From positions 1 through 10,127 of the forward strand of contig CAZEBB010000050.1 in assembly GCA_964510345.1 (NCBI GenBank): DNA of 10,127 bases, given 5' to 3'. This DNA is from JAAYQA01 sp964510345. Its GTDB lineage: Bacteria; Bacillota; Clostridia; Tissierellales; Peptoniphilaceae. The position numbers and the translations under genes were made by a program. The notes beneath the pieces were generated by a model. The model made no database searches and was not told the origin of the DNA. It saw only the letters and a program-made list of their open reading frames with translations. Numbering within the stretch: the stretch's first letter is position 1; the number at the start of each line of letters is the position of its first letter. This document shows, piece by piece, positions 6,972 through 10,127 of this stretch.

Positions 6972-6983
6972 GACAGTAAAAGG
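6955..6983 (-). promoter_or_regulatory. Predicted antiterminator hairpin
   Basis: On the minus strand CCTTTTACTG (6983-6974) pairs along all ten positions with CGGTAAGAGG (6964-6955), two of them G-T, around a 9-nt loop. The right arm takes up the terminator's loop, the last base of its left arm and the first two bases of its right arm, so this hairpin and the terminator cannot form together. If it forms, polymerase should read into the exporter genes. This is a hand-folded prediction. Confidence 0.6.
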
Positions 6984-7066
6984 GCCAAATGCCCCTACGA
7001 AAAGATGCGGGGCGTATGTTGTGTGAGTTGTTTTTGTAATCTAATCATCGTATCAATGGCCCCCTT
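6978..7066 (-). promoter_or_regulatory. Competing leader RNA pairings around the leader ORF
   Basis: Three further pairings compete in the leader RNA. (1) GCCCC in codons 12-14 (7013-7009) pairs with GGGGC at the stop codon (6995-6991). (2) GGGC just after the stop (6994-6991) pairs with GCCC (6985-6982), which would use up the antiterminator's left arm. (3) AAGGGGGCCA, the leader's G-rich ribosome binding region (7066-7057), pairs over ten positions, two G-T, with TGGCCCTTTT (6987-6978), again blocking the antiterminator. Where a ribosome sits would decide which forms. A stalled ribosome would favour pairing 1 and so the antiterminator; a completed or absent ribosome would favour termination. 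The logic is inferred. Confidence 0.5.
6995..7048 (-). CDS. Putative leader peptide, 17 residues
   Basis: The ORF starts at ATG 7048, ends at TAG 6997-6995 and encodes MIRLQKQLTQHTPRIFS. It lies about 30 nt after the predicted transcription start and ends 78 nt before the first exporter gene. The only ribosome binding candidate is AAAGGGGG (7067-7060), 11 nt upstream, which is less ideal than the sites of the neighbouring genes. The peptide resembles no protein I know. Its position between a promoter and an attenuator, with its last codons and stop inside a hairpin, is what suggests a regulatory leader like BmrB of Bacillus bmrCD. The BmrB peptide is longer, and no sequence similarity is claimed. 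Confidence 0.55.
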   Translation of the reverse strand: MIRLQKQLTQHTPRIFS

Positions 7067-7085
7067 TCTTCGTATTTGCATACAG

Positions 7086-7113
7086 ACTATCACAGGAAAA
7101 CCATTGTTGTCAA
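7086..7113 (-). promoter_or_regulatory. Promoter of the ABC exporter operon
   Basis: On the minus strand there is a perfect TTGACA -35 (7113-7108), a 16-nt spacer and an extended -10 TGTGATAGT (hexamer 7091-7086). Transcription should begin near 7079, giving a leader of about 160 nt before the exporter start codon. A strong promoter with a long leader fits control after initiation. Confidence 0.65.
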
Positions 7114-7207
7114 TATTTGCTCGAGAAACTGTAAAAATTGAAATACTCCGGACAATTCATCAAAGACATAAAACGCTGTGTCTCTATATCAACCTAACGT
7201 GCGGATA

Positions 7208-7216
7208 TGGTATGAT
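7208..7216 (+). promoter_or_regulatory. Extended -10 promoter of the NhaC gene
   Basis: TGG followed by TATGAT (7211-7216) is a near-consensus extended -10. No good -35 is visible 16-18 bp upstream. Transcription would start near 7223, only about 20 nt before the NhaC start codon, leaving no room for a riboswitch. The 6918-7243 gap is fully occupied by this promoter, the divergent exporter promoter and the exporter leader. Confidence 0.55.
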
Positions 7217-7243
7217 AGGCTGTAGAAGTTAGGAGGTTTGGTA

Positions 7244-8668
7244 ATGAAACAAAAAACGGCTCGTCAAGCATCGCTATTTGAAGCCATTCTCGTCTTTGGC
7301 TTGCTCATCCTGATCATGTATGTTTCGATCATCATCTACGAAACAGACCCTCATATGCCCATGTTCATCGGTGTTATTATCGCAGCACTCATGGCGCTCT
7401 ATTTAGGCCATAACTGGCGGTCCATCGAATCCTATATGATCAACGGGATCACGCAGGCGCTCCAGTCCGTCGTCATCCTTGCGATCATCGGGATCCTGAT
7501 CGGTGTGTGGATCGTCTCCGGCGTCGTACCGACGATGATTTCCTACGGACTGAAAGTCCTGTCGCCCGCGATCTTTTTGCCGGCAACACTGCTGATCACA
7601 TCGATCACATCACTCGCCACCGGTACCTCGTGGGGCACCATGGGAACGATGGGGATCGCGTTGATGGGGATCTCCACAGGTCTCGGCATCCCGGCACCGG
7701 TTACCGCAGGTGCTGTCATCTCGGGAGCGTATTTCGGCGATAAGATGTCGCCGCTCTCAGACACCACCAACTTGGCTCCGGCCATGGCGGGAACCGATGT
7801 ATTCTCCCACGTAAAGTTTATGACACTGCCGACCGCAATCACCTATGCGATCAGCTTGGTTTTCTTCTTTGTCATGGGCATGCAGTACCGCACCGGCGGT
7901 TCTGACTTAAGCGAAATCGCCGCCATCCAGGCCGGCATCGCCTCCGTCTTTACCATCAGTCCGCTGCTCCTCTTGCCGCCGATCATCGTCATCGTATCGA
8001 TCGCGCGCAAAATGCCGGCGATCCCCGGGATCGTGCTGGGCATACTATCCGCCGCTGTACTCGGACCGATCCTACAAGGCGCGAGCCTCGGCGATCTCTT
8101 AACTGCAGGTTTCGCCGGTTACAAAAGCGCAACAGGGATCGAAGCGATCGACAGCCTCCTCTCCAGTGGAGGGCTCGAGAACATGATGTACTCGATCTCG
8201 CTGACGATCATCGCCATGATGTTCGGCGGGATTGCGGAAAGCACCGGCCTCTTGTCCGTCTTGCTCAATGTCATCTTGCGTTTCGTGAAGAAAGCGGCGG
8301 GACTCGTCACCGCGACGATCTTCGCCTGCATTTTCAGCAACGCGACCATGCCCGAGCAGTACATCTCCATCGTCATTCCGGGTCGTATGTTCAACAAGGC
8401 CTATACCGACATGAACTTGCACCCGAAGACCTTATCTGCAGCGCTCGAAGGCGGTGGCACCATCACCTCCGCGCTCATCCCGTGGAACACCTGCGGCGCG
8501 TTCATCAAGAACACCCTCGGAATCGGCACCTTACAGTATGCGCCTTTCGCCGTATTTAACTACACGATGCCAATCATCACCATCCTATTGGCGTATATGG
8601 GACCGGCCGTCGCCTATATGACCGAAGAACAAAAAGCCGAAAAACTCGAACACGGCTATGTCGAATAA
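7244..8668 (+). CDS. nhaC: NhaC family Na+/H+ antiporter
   Basis: This is an integral membrane protein of 474 residues with about a dozen hydrophobic segments. It matches the NhaC family (ion transporter superfamily) in length and in conserved blocks: TGTSWGTMGT (126-135), GAYFGDKMSPLSDTTNLAP (161-179), GGIAESTGLL, TMPEQYISIVIPGRMF, and EGGGTITSALIPWNTCGAF near the C-terminus. Family members exchange external H+ for internal Na+, and some (MleN) couple malate and lactate exchange to it; the sequence alone does not separate these. The frame has a TTG at 7238, but AGGAGG (7231-7236) would be only 1 nt away; it is 7 nt from ATG 7244, which is used. Single gene, divergent from the exporter operon, with its own promoter and terminator. 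Confidence 0.92.
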   Translation: MKQKTARQASLFEAILVFGLLILIMYVSIIIYETDPHMPMFIGVIIAALMALYLGHNWRSIESYMINGITQALQSVVILAIIGILIGVWIVSGVVPTMISYGLKVLSPAIFLPATLLITSITSLATGTSWGTMGTMGIALMGISTGLGIPAPVTAGAVISGAYFGDKMSPLSDTTNLAPAMAGTDVFSHVKFMTLPTAITYAISLVFFFVMGMQYRTGGSDLSEIAAIQAGIASVFTISPLLLLPPIIVIVSIARKMPAIPGIVLGILSAAVLGPILQGASLGDLLTAGFAGYKSATGIEAIDSLLSSGGLENMMYSISLTIIAMMFGGIAESTGLLSVLLNVILRFVKKAAGLVTATIFACIFSNATMPEQYISIVIPGRMFNKAYTDMNLHPKTLSAALEGGGTITSALIPWNTCGAFIKNTLGIGTLQYAPFAVFNYTMPIITILLAYMGPAVAYMTEEQKAEKLEHGYVE

Positions 8669-8671
8669 AAT

Positions 8672-8707
8672 AAAAGCCTCATCGGACGCGGGTCTGATGA
8701 GGTTTTT
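8672..8707. terminator. Bidirectional terminator of nhaC and the GNAT operon
   Basis: CCTCATCGGA (8677-8686) pairs with TCTGATGAGG (8693-8702), one G-T, around a 6-nt loop. The base continues as AAAAG against TTTTT (8703-8707). It starts 3 bp after the nhaC stop. On the minus strand it ends in CTTTTATTTTATT, so it can also stop the operon coming from the right. Confidence 0.88.
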
Positions 8708-8760
8708 GTTTGGACGCAGAGAAGGAGTATGGCGGTTGCTAGGGTTGGGGTTTCGATTGG

Positions 8761-8800
8761 TCTTGATGTGAGTATAAAGTGTTATTCTTTAATATCAAGA
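8761..8800. repeat. Interrupted inverted repeat downstream of the GNAT gene
   Basis: TCTTGAT (8761-8767) pairs with ATCAAGA (8794-8800), and inside it TAAAG (8775-8779) pairs with CTTTA (8787-8791). There is no T-tract on either strand, so it is not a clear terminator. It lies 16 bp past the GNAT stop, at the boundary where base composition turns AT-rich. The rest of 8708-8816 holds nothing else I can support. Confidence 0.4.
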
Positions 8801-8816
8801 CAAGCTCGTGTGATGA

Positions 8817-9290
8817 TCAATTCCCAATGTATTTTATATAGATTTGACAAGGATTCCATTCATCCCATAAAGTCGGAAAACACTCCAATTCTTTGTATCC
8901 TACGGATACATAGAATTGATTGGAAATGTCATACTCTTCATAGTGCCCTGTTTGCACAGTTTTCACTTGTGAATATGTATATCCCTTTTCTTTCGCAAGC
9001 GTTTCATATGCATTGTTCAGTTTTGTACCTACACCTAATCGATGATATTTTTTCTTAATTCCTAGTACAAACATATTTGCACAATCTTTGCTCGTGGCAT
9101 CGAGCACAACAAAACCTATGACTGATTTGTTACCATCAAAGCAAGCCAAAAACGGCTTGTTTTGAGAATCCGTGATGTATTCTTCCGTGCTCTCAGGCAT
9201 CCCAAACCATTCTGGTAGATCGTTTAAAACCTCTCTAGAAATGCTTTCTTTCTCATTGCTATCCAAAATTTCTCTAATAATAAGTTTCAT
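8817..9290 (-). CDS. GNAT family N-acetyltransferase
   Basis: This is a 157-residue acetyltransferase. The acetyl-CoA pyrophosphate loop is HRLGVG (83-88) in the strand-loop-helix FVLGIKKKYHRLGVGTKLNNAY. The N-terminal PEWFGMPESTEEYI (26-39) and the C-terminal FYVSVGYKELECF and NPCQIYIKYI are typical of a small GNAT subfamily in Bacillota whose substrate is not established. It would transfer an acetyl group to an amine of a small molecule or protein in the cytoplasm. The frame is open to 9311, but ATG 9290 starts at the domain edge and has AGGGGA (9301-9296) about 6 nt upstream. It follows rhuM by 21 bp on the same strand, so they are probably cotranscribed. Base use is more AT-rich than in the genes to the left. 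Confidence 0.85.
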   Translation of the reverse strand: MKLIIREILDSNEKESISREVLNDLPEWFGMPESTEEYITDSQNKPFLACFDGNKSVIGFVVLDATSKDCANMFVLGIKKKYHRLGVGTKLNNAYETLAKEKGYTYSQVKTVQTGHYEEYDISNQFYVSVGYKELECFPTLWDEWNPCQIYIKYIGN

Positions 9291-9311
9291 TGTTTTCCCC
9301 TTATCCCACAA

Positions 9312-10127
9312 TTAGGACTCCTCCTTTTTCTTTTTTGTTTTACTATTAATGGAGTTGATTGTACTCAAATAACTCTTTTCCACATCAGTTAACGTTTTAT
9401 TTTGGAATCTTCTGTATTCTGCTTGCGCTTTGTCCAACGCTTGCTGATGACTTACACTTCCAGCGCCTTCAAGAATATTTTCGCCCGTTGATGAAAGAAT
9501 TGAATCTAGATGCGATATATAGTCTTTCATATACATAGGATTTTTTCTCATAGCTTGGATTTCTGCAAAATCGAAATAACCTGATACAAGATTATTCAAG
9601 ACTTTTAATTCATCTTCCTCTAAATAGTTTTTAGCAATACCAACATCTTTCATTCTTGGTAATTCACCCGAAAATGTTGTTAATCCCATAAATGGTTTAT
9701 CTGCATCTACCCTATCATAAATCAATTCTGCGGCAGTATGGCCATGGACAGCAAAATGAAACTTATTCTGTACAATTTTGAAAAACTGAAGTGACTCTTT
9801 ACTCTTAGGATCATAGTCTACACTCGTTGCATATAAGTCTAGAATCTGTCGATACATGACCTTTTCAGATGATCGGATATCACGAATACGATCGAGTAAC
9901 TCTTTCCAGTAATTGCCCCCTCCGAGTTCTTTCAAACGAGCGTCATCCATAGTAAATCCTTTTATCATATACTCTTTCAGACGCTCAGTCGCCCAGATTC
10001 TAAATCTTGTCGCCACAGAAGATTTTATTCGATATCCCAAAGAGATAATCATATCTAAATTGTAATGGTAAACATTGTAGTTTTTCCCATCAGAAGCAGT
10101 TGTTCGGAATTTCCGAACAACTGAATC
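9312..10127 (-). CDS. rhuM: RhuM family protein (N-terminus outside window)
   Basis: The frame runs in from the right edge with no stop and ends at TAA 9314-9312, giving 271 residues. It should not be started at the internal Met at 10052, because the residues before it (SVVRKFRTTASDGKNY, then HYNLD) are conserved in RhuM proteins. The following IISLGYRIKSSVATRFRIWA and RLKEYMIKGFTMDDARLK are the family core. The C-terminal part has NKFHFAVHGHTAAELIYDR (121-139) and FMGLTTF, then a Lys-rich tail. RhuM was named from Salmonella pathogenicity island 3, and relatives are scattered on genomic islands and near defence genes; the biochemical role is unresolved. Full-length members are around 330-345 residues, so roughly 60-70 are missing here. 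It is upstream gene of a pair with the GNAT. Confidence 0.85.
   Translation of the reverse strand, partial: DSVVRKFRTTASDGKNYNVYHYNLDMIISLGYRIKSSVATRFRIWATERLKEYMIKGFTMDDARLKELGGGNYWKELLDRIRDIRSSEKVMYRQILDLYATSVDYDPKSKESLQFFKIVQNKFHFAVHGHTAAELIYDRVDADKPFMGLTTFSGELPRMKDVGIAKNYLEEDELKVLNNLVSGYFDFAEIQAMRKNPMYMKDYISHLDSILSSTGENILEGAGSVSHQQALDKAQAEYRRFQNKTLTDVEKSYLSTINSINSKTKKKKEES
10097..10123. repeat. Perfect 27-bp palindrome inside rhuM
   Basis: Starting CAGTTGTTCGGAA, the 13-bp left arm (10097-10109) is the exact reverse complement of the right arm (10111-10123) around a single central T. In the rhuM reading frame it encodes SVVRKFRTTA (partly), residues 2-11 of the visible fragment, a conserved part of the protein. 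It would form a very stable hairpin in RNA and is symmetrical enough to be a protein-binding site. Confidence 0.8.

Noticed and set aside
7164..7183. AGACA/TGTCT dyad upstream of nhaC as an operator
   Set aside because: Only 5-bp arms with a 10-nt gap and no placement over a promoter element; expected by chance.
8729..9058. 109-residue forward ORF after nhaC
   Set aside because: A GGAG lies only 1 nt before the ATG, and most of the ORF is antisense to the acetyltransferase gene; translation has no recognisable domain.
1..10127. CRISPR array, tRNA, rRNA or transposase genes
   Set aside because: Read for spaced direct repeats, cloverleaf ends and transposase motifs by eye; none seen.

Overview
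The window reads as the chromosome of a Gram-positive Bacillota bacterium, probably Clostridia-like. The signs are strong AGGAGG-type ribosome binding sites, U-tailed hairpin terminators, a lipoprotein with a GerMN (sporulation/germination) domain, a DUF554 membrane protein, and a two-gene ABC exporter of the Bacillus BmrC/BmrD type. I cannot name the genus. Positions 1 to about 8700 look moderately GC-rich. From about 8710 to the end the DNA is visibly AT-rich and carries a RhuM-family gene and an acetyltransferase gene, so that end looks like a later acquisition.

Layout, left to right. At 3-278 (+) is the C-terminal end of an unrecognised protein. On the minus strand, a DUF554 gene (2305 to 1616) and a GerMN lipoprotein gene (1596 to 430) form an operon that ends in a hairpin at 385-421. 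Divergent from it, and sharing a 2.3 kb promoter region with a 16-bp dyad, is a plus-strand pair: a zinc-ribbon protein (2389-2748) and a flavodoxin-like protein (2760-3233). That pair ends at a bidirectional terminator (3236-3265). A long imperfect palindrome of unknown nature (3284-3357) separates it from the converging ABC exporter operon (minus strand, 6917 to 3416). The exporter's subunits overlap by 17 nt and have complementary degenerate ATPase motifs, as expected of an asymmetric heterodimer.

The most interesting region is the exporter leader, about 7079 to 6918 on the minus strand. It has a good promoter, a 17-codon leader peptide ORF (7048 to 6995), an intrinsic terminator before the first exporter gene, and a 10-bp hairpin that would exclude that terminator. 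Further upstream pairings compete for the same bases. This looks like ribosome-mediated transcription attenuation, functionally parallel to the BmrB leader of Bacillus bmrCD: slowed translation of the leader would let transcription into the drug exporter.

At 7244-8668 (+) is an NhaC-family Na+/H+ antiporter, divergent from the exporter, with its own promoter and a bidirectional terminator. The right end holds a minus-strand pair, rhuM (open at the window edge, stop at 9312) followed by a GNAT acetyltransferase (9290 to 8817). A perfect 27-bp palindrome lies inside the rhuM coding sequence at 10097-10123. I saw no tRNA, rRNA, CRISPR array or transposase gene.
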